In this document: one piece after another, positions 8,082-16,199 of the stretch | How the letters are laid out: every line of letters starts with the position of its first letter | Numbering within the stretch: position 1 is the first letter of the stretch | NCBI GenBank assembly: GCA_019417865.1 | Contig: DYCW01000236.1 | Location: 1-25,058 of the forward strand | Length of the DNA: 25,058 bases | Direction: 5' to 3' | Source of the DNA: Ruminococcus sp. | GTDB lineage: Bacteria > Bacillota > Clostridia > Oscillospirales > Ruminococcaceae | The notes under the pieces: generated by a model | The model's input: only the letters and a program-made list of their open reading frames with translations | What the model was told of the DNA's origin: nothing | The model's database searches: none | Made by a program: the position numbers and the translations under genes

Positions 8082-8441
8082 TTACAAAAACCAATTGCAA
8101 ACCATACCGCCGAAATAAGAGGCGGCATTCAACACAAGGGAAAATAAAAACGGATTCTGCCGTCCGGTCAGGCATTTCCGGTAAATCCATGCCTCCGACA
8201 GCCAGACTGCAAATTCCAATGCTGCAATCCAAAGCACCACAGAAGGCATTCGAAACCGAAACCAATAGTCCAAATACACCACTACAGGATTGGTGATGAG
8301 ATTGACCAGAAAGACCAGCAGAAAATCTTGTTTGTTCCGCTGCGGAAAACATGCTGCCACTGCCAGCTCCAGTATTTCTGTCAACAGCAATGACCATGCC
8401 AGTCCTTTTATCAGAGAAATCACCATCCATTTTTCTATCAT
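8082..8441 (-). CDS. Small polytopic membrane protein, unknown function
   Basis: A 119-residue protein with about four hydrophobic segments and almost no soluble part. Polar residues sit inside the membrane segments in a pattern that looks conserved rather than random: LLTEILELA, NLITNPVVVYLD and LEFAVWLSEAW. I do not recognise a named family. Its ATG (8439-8441) overlaps the TGA stop of the MFS gene as ATGA, so translation is coupled, and it probably works with the transporter or in the same pathway. The longer upstream frame (to 8531) overlaps the MFS gene and has no reason to be used. Confidence 0.75.
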   Translation of the reverse strand: MIEKWMVISLIKGLAWSLLLTEILELAVAACFPQRNKQDFLLVFLVNLITNPVVVYLDYWFRFRMPSVVLWIAALEFAVWLSEAWIYRKCLTGRQNPFLFSLVLNAASYFGGMVCNWFL

Positions 8442-9529
8442 GCCCTCACCGCACAATCTCGCCGCTTTTCTAACAACAATGGTACATACAGTAGCACCAG
8501 TGATGCTGCTGACAGCAGCAGATAAATCCACGGTCTGGAAAATTGATAGATGTTGCAGAAATACGAAGGAATCAGTCCGATAAAAATTGCAAATGTCAAT
8601 ACACCAAATGCCGTTCCCTTTGCTGCCGGGAACTGCATTCCCAACAGAGAAAGCGTAATGGGCATCGTCATATTAAACAGGAATACCGCAAGCAACCCCA
8701 TCACTGGCACGGCATTTGCCCCTAAAAAGAGCAGTGCACTGCATGTCAACGAAAGTAACACGGTCAGACGAATGCCAAATCGATCTGCCAGAACCCCACC
8801 GACTGCTTTGCCCAATACAATCCCCACTGTCATCAGCAGTGCCAGCCAGCCGGATGACCACGGAAAATGAAATACCGTTCCGGCAAAGGAACGCAGCACA
8901 ACCACTAGAATACAGCATACTGCAAGCAGCAACGACCAGCTGCCCTTTTCCGGATGAAAAGAAATCGGCTGTTTGATCTGATTTTTCACAGTTGTCACAT
9001 AGCATAAAACCAACTGAAGCAACAAGGCAATCCCCAGTACGACCGTCATTGCCGACAGCCAGTTCATCCCCTGTCCGGAAACCCATTTTCCGCCGAATAC
9101 CCCAAAAGCACCCGTTGCCACAAAAATACCAACTGGTTGACAGGCATTCTCCCGATATGCCATTGCCTCCCGTCCGCCACCGACATGAAAGCAAGCATTT
9201 CCAATTCCCAGCAGTAAAACCGCTGGCAGCAGCGGTATCCCGAAAACAGTGCCCACATAAACAGAGAGCAGACACAGCAAACCAACTGCGACCATATACC
9301 GATTGCGTTGCAGCCAGTCTCCGAAAATCCCAACGGGAAGCTGTCCGGCAAAGGCAACAAAATTATAAAGTACGCCATACAACAGCCAGGTTTCTACCCC
9401 TTCTGCCCAACATGCCGGCATGACAACTTGTACCATATAGTAAATACAACAAAAGTCCACCAGACAATGCAGCAAAGTGTAATAAGAGAGCGAAATTATT
9501 TTTCCACGTTTCTCTGACATACAAATCAT
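8438..9529 (-). CDS. MFS transporter, Fsr-like
   Basis: Integral membrane transporter of the major facilitator superfamily with about 11-12 helices in 363 residues. The loop-2 signature region reads VGIFGDWLQRNRYM and the second-half counterpart GGVLADRFGIR. The motif GIGNACFHVGGG resembles that of the fosmidomycin-resistance (Fsr) branch, but the substrate is unknown. The start at 9529 has GGGGG about 8 bases upstream; ATG 9520 is a possible alternative. It is the first gene of a three-gene operon with the small membrane protein (4-bp overlap) and the zinc-ribbon protein, driven by the promoter at 9562-9590. Confidence 0.88.
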   Translation of the reverse strand: MICMSEKRGKIISLSYYTLLHCLVDFCCIYYMVQVVMPACWAEGVETWLLYGVLYNFVAFAGQLPVGIFGDWLQRNRYMVAVGLLCLLSVYVGTVFGIPLLPAVLLLGIGNACFHVGGGREAMAYRENACQPVGIFVATGAFGVFGGKWVSGQGMNWLSAMTVVLGIALLLQLVLCYVTTVKNQIKQPISFHPEKGSWSLLLAVCCILVVVLRSFAGTVFHFPWSSGWLALLMTVGIVLGKAVGGVLADRFGIRLTVLLSLTCSALLFLGANAVPVMGLLAVFLFNMTMPITLSLLGMQFPAAKGTAFGVLTFAIFIGLIPSYFCNIYQFSRPWIYLLLSAASLVLLYVPLLLEKRRDCAVRA

Positions 9530-9561
9530 CCCATCATCCCCCTTTTTTCGATTTCTATCCC

Positions 9562-9590
9562 ATTATACACCATTTTCGAATCATTTGCAA
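9562..9590 (-). promoter_or_regulatory. Sigma-A promoter of the MFS operon
   Basis: On the minus strand TTGCAA (9590-9585), 17 bp, TATAAT (9567-9562). Confidence 0.85.
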
Positions 9591-9622
9591 TCGTTTCTGG
9601 AAATTTTTTAAACTTTTTATCC

Positions 9623-9659
9623 AAAAAAAGCCGGATGGCAGGATTTCCATGCCACCCGG
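9623..9659 (-). terminator. Rho-independent terminator of the GH26 gene
   Basis: On the minus strand a 10-bp stem (9659-9650 with 9640-9631, one G-T wobble) is followed by a T-run at 9629-9623. It sits just after the GH26 stop codon and before the MFS promoter. Confidence 0.88.
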
Positions 9660-9676
9660 TAAAAAATAAAACACAA

Positions 9677-11449
9677 TTAGGATAAAACTGTCCGCTTCAA
9701 AACCAGCAAGTCCGTCACATTCACAACATTGTCTTCCTGATAGTCCGCCGCTTTGCCCTGTACTGCGGTCAAGGTTGTTTTCCGCACCAGATATTTTTGC
9801 AGCAATACAACATCTGCCACATCTACTGCACCATCCTGATTGACATCGCCAGCAGTCACATCCGGTATATCGCCGCCATTGATGGGATAGTTTTTCAAAT
9901 CCGGCAGCTCATCCAGTGTAATACAATATTCACTGTTGTAAATCTCTTTCAGATTTTCTGCCGGATTGTTCTGTTCGCTGGTCAAGTAATTCATATACCA
10001 TGGGCAGAAATACAGCCAAGAGGCTTTATCTTTCAACAGATTTTCCAGTGACGGAATGGTATCATTCTCCGCCATGGCAACCATTTTTTCTCCATTCGTG
10101 CTTTGCACCAGACTATAAAAGGTGGAGGAAATCGAACTGAGATTCGGCAATCCGTCAGCAGCGTTATATTTATCATACCCGACGATATCCACTACATCAT
10201 CTCCCGGATACCAATCCGGCGAGGTAGAATAGGTATAACTGTTCCACACCCAAATCAGGTTGTCCAAACCATATACATTGGTCAGCTGATCATACAGGAG
10301 CCGATACAACTGCTTACAGGGTTCCGCTCCCTCTGCACCCCACCAGAACCATGCACCCTCTGCCTCGTGCAGCGGTCGCCAGAGAATCGGCACATCTGCT
10401 TCTTTCAATTTAGTCAGTTGTTTTGCAATTTCTGCAATATCTGCCATCAGGACTTCATGCTCCCATGTCCCTTCTTCCAACGCCCTTGTAATCCGAAATG
10501 TTGTGGAATCTGTATTGGCAGACGGCACATAGAATGCCCGTTCTGTTCCGCCTTCTTCCGACGGTACACGCCAGTGCCACACAACCGTGGCAATACCTTT
10601 ATACTCGTTCACCCATTGCACGGCACGTTCTGCGGCATTGTCATCCCACGTTGCTCCGGCATAATAGTTCAGGAAGTCAATCCCACGAATGGCACACATT
10701 TTTCCAGTGGTATCCATCAGATAATCAAATTCCTGTTCATTGTCTTTGATGAAATTCGTCGGGTCGGCATAGAGGTTGTAGTTATGCGAACCGCAGTATT
10801 CCTGCTGACCAGAAATAATATGGTTTCCATACTGGTCACAGAGATAATTGTAAAGTCGCTTGGTGCTGTCAGAGGCATTCGGGTTAGATAACTGGCGTGT
10901 TGGGGTAAGGTTTGTCAAAGACTCGTCTGCGGGTGCAATTTCCAGATAGTCGAACATCGTATAACCCCAATAGGCACGAAATGTAACGGTGTTGGTGCCC
11001 GCCTGTAGCATAACCACACCACCGGAAGTCTCTTCAAAGGTCAGATTATGGGTAAAGCTGATTTCGCCCTGATTCACACCATTGATATCTAGGTACTGTA
11101 CCTTTTTATTCGGATCATACGGCTCACAGTAACAGACTGTCAGTTCATATAAGCCATCTTCCGGTACTGTTATTTCCAAGCTGACCGTTGTCCCTTTTTG
11201 ATCCAGATAAGAGAACCCATCACCGGATGCATTTGTCAAGTCATAATCCTCACCGCTGCCGTCCTCTTCCGTATTGCCCTTCCACGTTTCATGATAGATG
11301 GTTCCCCCGCTGGTTGTACCGTCTTCAAACTCATAGCGAACAGCATCTGTTGTTTCTGCTGCAGCCACTGGAACCGTTGGCAGGCTGGCAGTAATACAGG
11401 AAAGCACAAGCAGCATTGCAGTCAAACTGCATCGTTTTTTCAAAATCAT
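9677..11449 (-). CDS. Dockerin-bearing GH26 beta-mannanase with CBM35-like module
   Basis: Secreted endo-beta-1,4-mannanase of family GH26. The 590-residue protein has a signal peptide (about 1-31), a CBM35/CBM6-like beta-sandwich (about 36-173), the GH26 barrel (about 183-515) and a type I dockerin (533-590). The GH26 acid/base is E362 in WRPLHEAEGAWFWWG and the nucleophile is E461 in VAMAENDT. The first dockerin calcium loop (from D535) is canonical; the second (from D569, DYQEDN) has Q and N where N and G are usual. ATG 11449 has AAAGGAG 9 bases upstream; a TTG at 11455 is too close to that site. It has its own promoter and terminator. A GH26 xylanase or lichenase activity is possible but less likely. 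Confidence 0.93.
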   Translation of the reverse strand: MILKKRCSLTAMLLVLSCITASLPTVPVAAAETTDAVRYEFEDGTTSGGTIYHETWKGNTEEDGSGEDYDLTNASGDGFSYLDQKGTTVSLEITVPEDGLYELTVCYCEPYDPNKKVQYLDINGVNQGEISFTHNLTFEETSGGVVMLQAGTNTVTFRAYWGYTMFDYLEIAPADESLTNLTPTRQLSNPNASDSTKRLYNYLCDQYGNHIISGQQEYCGSHNYNLYADPTNFIKDNEQEFDYLMDTTGKMCAIRGIDFLNYYAGATWDDNAAERAVQWVNEYKGIATVVWHWRVPSEEGGTERAFYVPSANTDSTTFRITRALEEGTWEHEVLMADIAEIAKQLTKLKEADVPILWRPLHEAEGAWFWWGAEGAEPCKQLYRLLYDQLTNVYGLDNLIWVWNSYTYSTSPDWYPGDDVVDIVGYDKYNAADGLPNLSSISSTFYSLVQSTNGEKMVAMAENDTIPSLENLLKDKASWLYFCPWYMNYLTSEQNNPAENLKEIYNSEYCITLDELPDLKNYPINGGDIPDVTAGDVNQDGAVDVADVVLLQKYLVRKTTLTAVQGKAADYQEDNVVNVTDLLVLKRTVLS

Positions 11450-11488
11450 AAGCAAATTCTCCTTTCATGGTTACAAATCGCTATCTAT

Positions 11489-11517
11489 ATGATACTACTT
11501 TTTGTGTCAGATGTCAA
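11489..11517 (-). promoter_or_regulatory. Sigma-A promoter of the GH26 gene
   Basis: On the minus strand TTGACA (11517-11512), 17 bp, TATCAT (11494-11489), about 40 bp before the start codon. Confidence 0.85.
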
Positions 11518-11615
11518 TTTGTTTCAGCGAATTTGCATAAAAGAAATAGTCCTTGGGAAAATCCGTCTGAGTCTGTAAAATCAAGTACAAAAAACACGCC
11601 ACTTTTTCATAAAAA

Positions 11616-11659
11616 TATCCTCAAAGATGTGCATTGTTATTACTACACAACTTTGAGGA
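11616..11659 (-). terminator. Probable terminator of the EPS trio
   Basis: On the minus strand a 9-bp perfect stem (11659-11651 with 11626-11618), extended by four more pairs after a mismatch, is followed by ATATTTTTATG. The T-run is short and the loop large, so this is a weaker call than the other terminators. Confidence 0.55.
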
Positions 11660-11700
11660 ATTTCTCATTCTCGTTTATATGTTGATTCAAATTACTTCTG

Positions 11701-12408
11701 TTATTCCCCCTGACAGGTGAACACCACACCAATGGTCTTTAAAATAATCTTCCAATCTAACCAAAAGTTTCTATCCTGTATGTACTGAATATCCAATGCC
11801 ACCCATTCATCAAAGGTCAAACTGTTCCGCTTCGGCTGAATCTGCCAATAACAAGTCAGCCCCGGTGTCACATACAATCGCTGCATCTGGTAGGCATTAT
11901 ACATTTTTACCTCTCTCGGCAAAGATGGTCTTGGACCAACAATACTCATTTCCCCTCTGAGGATGTTAAACAGCTGCGGCAATTCGTCAATACTGGTCTT
12001 CCGAATCAGTTTGCCGATTCTGGTGATTCTCGGATCCTTCTTCATCTTAAAAACCGGACCATCCATCTCGTTCTGTTTCAACAGCATATCCAATTTTCCC
12101 TCTGCATTCACAATCATCGAACGAAATTTGTACAGCTTAAATGGTTCCCCATTCTTTCCCACACGATACTGTGAAAAAATCGGACTGCCATGCGGATCAT
12201 CCATCACAATCAGCAGTGCCACCAATAACATTAGCGGAGAAAGTACAATGATTGCCAGCAAAGAAAAAACAACATCTCTTGACCGACACAAAAATGCATA
12301 CGCTCGCTTTTGATGCAGAAATTCCTTTTCCAAACGAATCTGCTGCTGCGTCTTCACAGAAAGTACGGTTTTACTGGATTTTACTACCCACATCCCTTTT
12401 GTATCCAT
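11701..12408 (-). CDS. Priming sugar-1-phosphate transferase (polyprenyl-phosphate PGT)
   Basis: Membrane enzyme that moves a hexose-1-phosphate from a UDP-sugar to undecaprenyl phosphate, the first step of capsule or exopolysaccharide repeat-unit assembly. The 235-residue protein is the short, single-helix form: one hydrophobic segment (about 46-68), then the cytoplasmic catalytic domain with YRVGKNGEPFKLYKFRSM, the SIDELPQLFNIL motif containing the Asp-Glu pair (D141, E142) and MSIVGPRP. ATG 12408 has GAGGAG 7 bases upstream; the frame continues upstream to 12453 without a ribosome site. It is the last gene of the trio with the PHP phosphatase (63 bp upstream) and the tyrosine kinase. The sugar (Glc, Gal or other) cannot be told. 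Confidence 0.93.
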   Translation of the reverse strand: MDTKGMWVVKSSKTVLSVKTQQQIRLEKEFLHQKRAYAFLCRSRDVVFSLLAIIVLSPLMLLVALLIVMDDPHGSPIFSQYRVGKNGEPFKLYKFRSMIVNAEGKLDMLLKQNEMDGPVFKMKKDPRITRIGKLIRKTSIDELPQLFNILRGEMSIVGPRPSLPREVKMYNAYQMQRLYVTPGLTCYWQIQPKRNSLTFDEWVALDIQYIQDRNFWLDWKIILKTIGVVFTCQGE

Positions 12409-12471
12409 GCATATTCTCCTCTGCTTCAAACTTCCCCATATCAAAGCAGCCATGTAACGAATATACCATTT

Positions 12472-13179
12472 TCACCTTTGGACGCCAGCATTCGTCAAAC
12501 TCGTTGCCCGTTCCATCATTTCGGATGTCTCCGCAGACAGCTTCCTTCGCTCCAGCAAATGCAATGCTGGCTGCATATTGATGATACGGCTCGTAAGATT
12601 GTGTGCATCAGTGCCCAAAAAATGGATTTCTCCATCCGCAATCCAGCGGAGCAACCGCCGTCGTTCCCACCATCCGGCACGACATAGCGAACCGCAGTTC
12701 ATCTGCTTATATACCGGCAGTTCCATAACAGCAGTAAAGGTTTCTCTATTCCATAAACGGTAAAACCGCTCAATATGGGCAAATACAATTTGAACATCAT
12801 TTCGGTTCATCACGGTCTCTACCTCTCGTAGACGAAACCGATTATGATACGGCAACTCCAAAAGCAATATGTTTGTGCCAGTAATGCAAAGCGGCATTAA
12901 ATCCATACGACACAGTGCACTGGACATTGCAACCTCTGCCCCGAGACACAGTTCTGGAAATGCTTTTCCGTTAGTCTTTGCCTGTAAAGCTGCAAATGCC
13001 CGATTTCGCCGTTGCAAAAACGATGACACCGATTCTTCCTCACAATAAAAATGCGGCGTCAATACCACACGCCGAACACCCTGTTCCCATTCTGCCTGCA
13101 GCATAGAAAGGGAGATTCTCATAGAATCCGACCCATCATCCATCCTGGGAAGAATATGGGAATGAAAATCAACAATCAT
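12472..13179 (-). CDS. CpsB/YwqE-type PHP-domain protein tyrosine phosphatase
   Basis: Metal-dependent phosphatase that removes phosphate from the C-terminal tyrosines of the capsule BY-kinase. The 235-residue protein has the PHP-fold metal ligands in order: DFHSHILP (D4, H6, H8), DDGS (D14, D15), TPHF (H43), E82, E108, FAHIERF (H135) and GTDAHN (D191, H193). Length and motifs match CpsB of Streptococcus and YwqE of Bacillus. ATG 13179 follows GAAGG by about 10 bases and lies 13 bp after the kinase stop, so the two are translated from one message. Its neighbour is its expected substrate. Confidence 0.94.
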   Translation of the reverse strand: MIVDFHSHILPRMDDGSDSMRISLSMLQAEWEQGVRRVVLTPHFYCEEESVSSFLQRRNRAFAALQAKTNGKAFPELCLGAEVAMSSALCRMDLMPLCITGTNILLLELPYHNRFRLREVETVMNRNDVQIVFAHIERFYRLWNRETFTAVMELPVYKQMNCGSLCRAGWWERRRLLRWIADGEIHFLGTDAHNLTSRIINMQPALHLLERRKLSAETSEMMERATSLTNAGVQR

Positions 13180-13192
13180 ACCGCTGCCTTCT

Positions 13193-14752
13193 TTAAGAAA
13201 CAGACTGCTTCTTGGAATCTGTCAAATCTTTTGCACTGCTTGCTGTTTTTACGGCAGATTCTGTATAACTCTTATAATCCTTTTTGTAATACTTTTTATA
13301 ATAGCCGCCTTGTTTGAAGTCCACTTCTGTCAGAACCATGCCCAATACTGGTGCACCTGTCACAGAAATGGCTTGTAAAGCAGCATCTACTTCTTTTGTT
13401 GTCGTCACCTGGTAACGAGCGACTAGCAGAATACCACCAATAAACGATGCCATTCCCAATACATCACTCACCACATTGACCGGCGGCGTATCAATTACAA
13501 TATAATCATACTGGTCTTCCGCCTCCGTCAGCAGTTCCTGCATAGCAGGGGATGCCAATAGCTCAGACGGATTCGGCGGACAAGTCCCCGCTGTTAAAAC
13601 GTCCATATTGGGAGGTGCATTGACATGCCGTGCTTCCTGCCAAGTTGCCATCCGCCCCAGCACCTCAGATAAACCCACAAGATTTTTCAACTGCAACCGC
13701 ATATGCTGCACAGGCTTCCGCAGGTCAGCATCTATAAACAGAATCCTTTTCTCCATCATTGCCAAAGCCATTGCCACATTGGCAGCAGTCAGGCTCTTAC
13801 CATCTGATGCATTTGGACTGGTAATTGCAACGATTTTATGTGCCTGGGGAGCAAGCGAAAACATCAGATTGGTACGAATGGAACGATATGCCTCGGAAAA
13901 CGGAAATGGCAGACCGCTTGCACAGAGCAACATTCCCTGCATGGCAGACTGTTTGTTCTTTTTCTTCCGCCGCTTTTTCTTACCGCTGCGTGCCTCCACC
14001 AACTCTGGTACTTCCCCCAAATAGGCAAGAGAAAAGGACTGGATGTCTTCTTCACTTTTAATGGTTCGATCCAGCAAATGAATCAATATCACAATACCAG
14101 CAGAAAGTACAAATCCGGCAAGGGCTGCGAGCATAGTAATTTTCTTCACATCTGGTGCCGACGGGGACTGGGGCACTTCCGCATCCCCAATCACCTCAAC
14201 AGAACCTGCACCAATAATCCGTACCAAAAAGACCGGTGCAACCTCGGCATAAATATCACAAATAGCAGCAGAAACATTGGGATCTTTGGTTTGTGCAGAA
14301 ATTTTCAATACTTCTGTATCACCATCTGCTGCCATGGTAATAGAATTTTTCAATTCAGAAACGGAAACCATGCCATTCTTTACAGAGAAACACTTCGCAA
14401 TTTCCGCTGCACCAAACTTGCTGACCAGTTCCATACCGACTTGTTTCACAACGGTATCATTTTTTAAAATTACGATATAGGTTTCCACCAAAGATTTCGA
14501 TGCCATCAAATCCTGTTGGTTGATGGCTTCCTTTTCTTCGACACTATTGCCATTTTTGACATACATATAAGTACTTGCTGTATACTGTAATGGAAGATAA
14601 TACTTTGCATAAGAAAATCCAATTGCAGCAAAGCAAAGCGTGACTAATAAGATAATTGGCAGTCGCCGCAGCAATGCCTGAAACAACTTTCCCAAATCAA
14701 TTTCTGTCTCATATTCCCGTTTTTCTTTTCTTTTTGCGTTTACACTTTCCAC
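13193..14752 (-). CDS. Fused Wzz-type chain-length regulator and BY-kinase (CapAB/Wzc-like)
   Basis: Membrane protein that controls capsule/EPS polymer length and phosphorylates itself on tyrosine. In 519 residues it has an N-terminal Wzz domain with helix 1 (about 33-52), an extracellular loop, the PQSPSAP stretch (about 194-200) before helix 2 (about 207-227), a basic linker, and a P-loop kinase: Walker A with DGKS (317-320), Walker A' LFIDADLRKP, Walker B VIDTPP (419-424). The tail has a tyrosine cluster (Y484, Y485, Y488, Y489, Y493, Y496). Unlike most Firmicutes, transmembrane and kinase parts are one protein. I chose GTG 14752 because AAAGGA lies 10 bases before it; a TTG at 14791 would add 13 residues but has a poor ribosome site. 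First gene of the trio. Confidence 0.92.
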   Translation of the reverse strand: MESVNAKRKEKREYETEIDLGKLFQALLRRLPIILLVTLCFAAIGFSYAKYYLPLQYTASTYMYVKNGNSVEEKEAINQQDLMASKSLVETYIVILKNDTVVKQVGMELVSKFGAAEIAKCFSVKNGMVSVSELKNSITMAADGDTEVLKISAQTKDPNVSAAICDIYAEVAPVFLVRIIGAGSVEVIGDAEVPQSPSAPDVKKITMLAALAGFVLSAGIVILIHLLDRTIKSEEDIQSFSLAYLGEVPELVEARSGKKKRRKKKNKQSAMQGMLLCASGLPFPFSEAYRSIRTNLMFSLAPQAHKIVAITSPNASDGKSLTAANVAMALAMMEKRILFIDADLRKPVQHMRLQLKNLVGLSEVLGRMATWQEARHVNAPPNMDVLTAGTCPPNPSELLASPAMQELLTEAEDQYDYIVIDTPPVNVVSDVLGMASFIGGILLVARYQVTTTKEVDAALQAISVTGAPVLGMVLTEVDFKQGGYYKKYYKKDYKSYTESAVKTASSAKDLTDSKKQSVS

Positions 14753-14854
14753 GTTTATAAGTTCCTTTCCGATTTTTGATTGCTTTTCCAAAATTCCAAA
14801 AAACAGAAATAGAATCTCCTATAAAAAGCAAGGTATATTTTATGAATTTTTCTT

Positions 14855-14883
14855 ATCATACCATACTTCGCCTTATTTGTCAA
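14855..14883 (-). promoter_or_regulatory. Proximal promoter of the EPS trio
   Basis: On the minus strand TTGACA (14883-14878), 17 bp, TATGAT (14860-14855). This leaves a leader of about 95 nt before the GTG start. Confidence 0.85.
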
Positions 14884-15056
14884 CTTTTTCGCTGGTTTTC
14901 TTTTTATTTCAGCGATTTGCTTTGAAATTGTGATGATTTCATATTCTTTTTTGAACCTTGCAGAAAATTGCAGGTAATATTAAGGCACTTACTGTATTAC
15001 TTCTTTTTATAAAACTGAAAGACCGCTTGTCATGGATTTGCTTTTCAAGTGGTTTT

Positions 15057-15085
15057 ATTATAGCATATTGACATGATATTGTCAA
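15057..15085 (-). promoter_or_regulatory. Distal consensus promoter
   Basis: On the minus strand a perfect TTGACA (15085-15080), 17 bp, and perfect TATAAT (15062-15057). The -35 box is half of an inverted repeat TTGACA-N6-TGTCAA (15068-15085) that could be an operator. The transcript would run about 300 nt before reaching the kinase gene. Confidence 0.85.
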
Positions 15086-15183
15086 CAATATCCAATGGAA
15101 AAAATTTTTTTCGTCAATATGGCACAAATTCCCTTTCTAAATGCATGTGATTTTTTGTTCAAAATAGAAATAAAAACAGATTC

Positions 15184-15206
15184 TTTAAAAAGTTACACTT
15201 TTTAAA
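15184..15206. repeat. 10-bp AT-rich perfect palindrome
   Basis: TTTAAAAAGT (15184-15193), TAC, ACTTTTTAAA (15197-15206). It lies about 100 bp upstream of the distal promoter; it may be a protein-binding site or just AT-rich chance. Confidence 0.4.
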
Positions 15207-15286
15207 AAAAATCAACATATCCAGAAGGGGTGAGGAGAGAAAAAACATTTCCATTCTACAGAAGATTTCCTGCATAGAAAACTCGA

Positions 15287-15330
15287 AACAAAAGGGCTCG
15301 GAAAAACAATCTTGTTTTCCAGAGCCCTTT
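15287..15330 (-). terminator. Rho-independent terminator of rplM-rpsI
   Basis: On the minus strand AAAGGGCTC (15330-15322 side) pairs with GAGCCCTTT (15299-15291) and the stem continues inwards with GGAAAACA/TGTTTTTCC, then TTTTG follows. It lies shortly after the rpsI stop. Confidence 0.85.
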
Positions 15331-15350
15331 CAATTAAAATAGTTGAAAAC

Positions 15351-15752
15351 TTATCTCTTACTAAACTGTGGTGCACGACGAGCAGCCTTAAGACCGTACT
15401 TCTTTCTTTCCTTCATTCTCGGGTCACGAGTCAGGAAACCAGCCTTCTTCAAAGCTGGACGAAGTTCCGGATTGAATTCGAGCAAAGCTCTTGCAATACC
15501 GTGACGAATTGCACCAGCCTGACCAGTCACACCGCCACCGGTTACGGTGCAGATGACGTCCATATTTTCCAGATTTTCAGTCAATGCGAGCGGCTGCCGA
15601 ACGATCAGCTTCAGAGTATCCAGACCAAAATAGTCATCAATGCCTCTGCCGTTGATGGTGATATTGCCGCTACCCGGATACAGTCTCACTCTTGCAACAG
15701 AGTGCTTTCTTCTACCGGTACCATAATAATATTTTACCTTAGATTCGTACAT
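15351..15752 (-). CDS. rpsI: 30S ribosomal protein S9
   Basis: Small-subunit ribosomal protein; its C-terminal tail reaches the P-site tRNA. The 133-residue protein shows the family's YYGTGRRKHSVARVRL start, the VTGGGVTGQAGAIRHGIARAL core and the basic KKYGLKAARRAPQFSKR tail, complete with the final S-K-R. ATG 15752 follows AAAGGAG. It lies 18 bp after rplM in the universal rplM-rpsI operon and is followed by a terminator. Confidence 0.99.
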   Translation of the reverse strand: MYESKVKYYYGTGRRKHSVARVRLYPGSGNITINGRGIDDYFGLDTLKLIVRQPLALTENLENMDVICTVTGGGVTGQAGAIRHGIARALLEFNPELRPALKKAGFLTRDPRMKERKKYGLKAARRAPQFSKR

Positions 15753-15770
15753 TTGAGAACACTCCTTTCC

Positions 15771-16199
15771 TTAAAACTCGCAAACTTCCGGCTTCTGTGC
15801 AGCCTGCTTATGCTCAGCACCCTTATAGGTACGGAGACGAGTCAGCTGCGTTGCACCTTGCGAATTATGCGGGAGCATACCCTTGATGGCGATCTGCATT
15901 GCTTCATCAGACCGTTCTTCCATCATGACCTTATACTGTGTCTGCTTCAGACCGCCAATCCAGCCGCTGTGACGATAATAATACTTCTGTTCCAGCTTCT
16001 TACCAGTCAGGACAGCCTGATCACAGTTGATTACAATTACAAAATCACCGCAGTCTACGTGCGGTGCAAATGTCGGCTTGTGCTTACCACGCAGAATGTG
16101 AGCTGCCTTTGCAGCGACACGACCCAGCGGTTTCCCTGCTGCGTCAATGATATACCACTTGCGGCTTACTTCACCGGCTTTTGGCATCGTTGTTGCCAT
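15771..16199 (-). CDS. rplM: 50S ribosomal protein L13
   Basis: Early-assembling large-subunit ribosomal protein. The 142-residue protein has the family features RKWYIIDAAGKPLGRVAA, LRGKHKPTFAPHVDCGDFV and GMLPHNSQG. ATG 16199 has AGGAGGAA at good spacing. It is the first gene of the rplM-rpsI operon, with a near-consensus promoter about 140 bp upstream and a GC-rich leader that may serve autogenous control. Confidence 0.99.
   Translation of the reverse strand: MATTMPKAGEVSRKWYIIDAAGKPLGRVAAKAAHILRGKHKPTFAPHVDCGDFVIVINCDQAVLTGKKLEQKYYYRHSGWIGGLKQTQYKVMMEERSDEAMQIAIKGMLPHNSQGATQLTRLRTYKGAEHKQAAQKPEVCEF

Larger units (their letters stand above)
14753..15286. other. Long upstream region of the EPS trio
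   Basis: About 530 bp without a convincing gene. It holds two minus-strand promoters (14855-14883 and 15057-15085), several short hairpins between them (for example around 14961-14981 and 15020-15055), and a 10-bp AT palindrome at 15184-15206. The only frame of note, 14939-15127 minus, crosses the upstream promoter and has no ribosome site. Confidence 0.6.

Noticed and set aside
10103..10891. Long plus-strand open frame (262 codons)
   Set aside because: It lies wholly antisense to the GH26 gene, and its composition is that of a complementary shadow.
14939..15127. 62-codon minus-strand frame upstream of the EPS kinase
   Set aside because: It runs across the -35 and -10 boxes of the consensus promoter at 15057-15085 and lacks a ribosome site.
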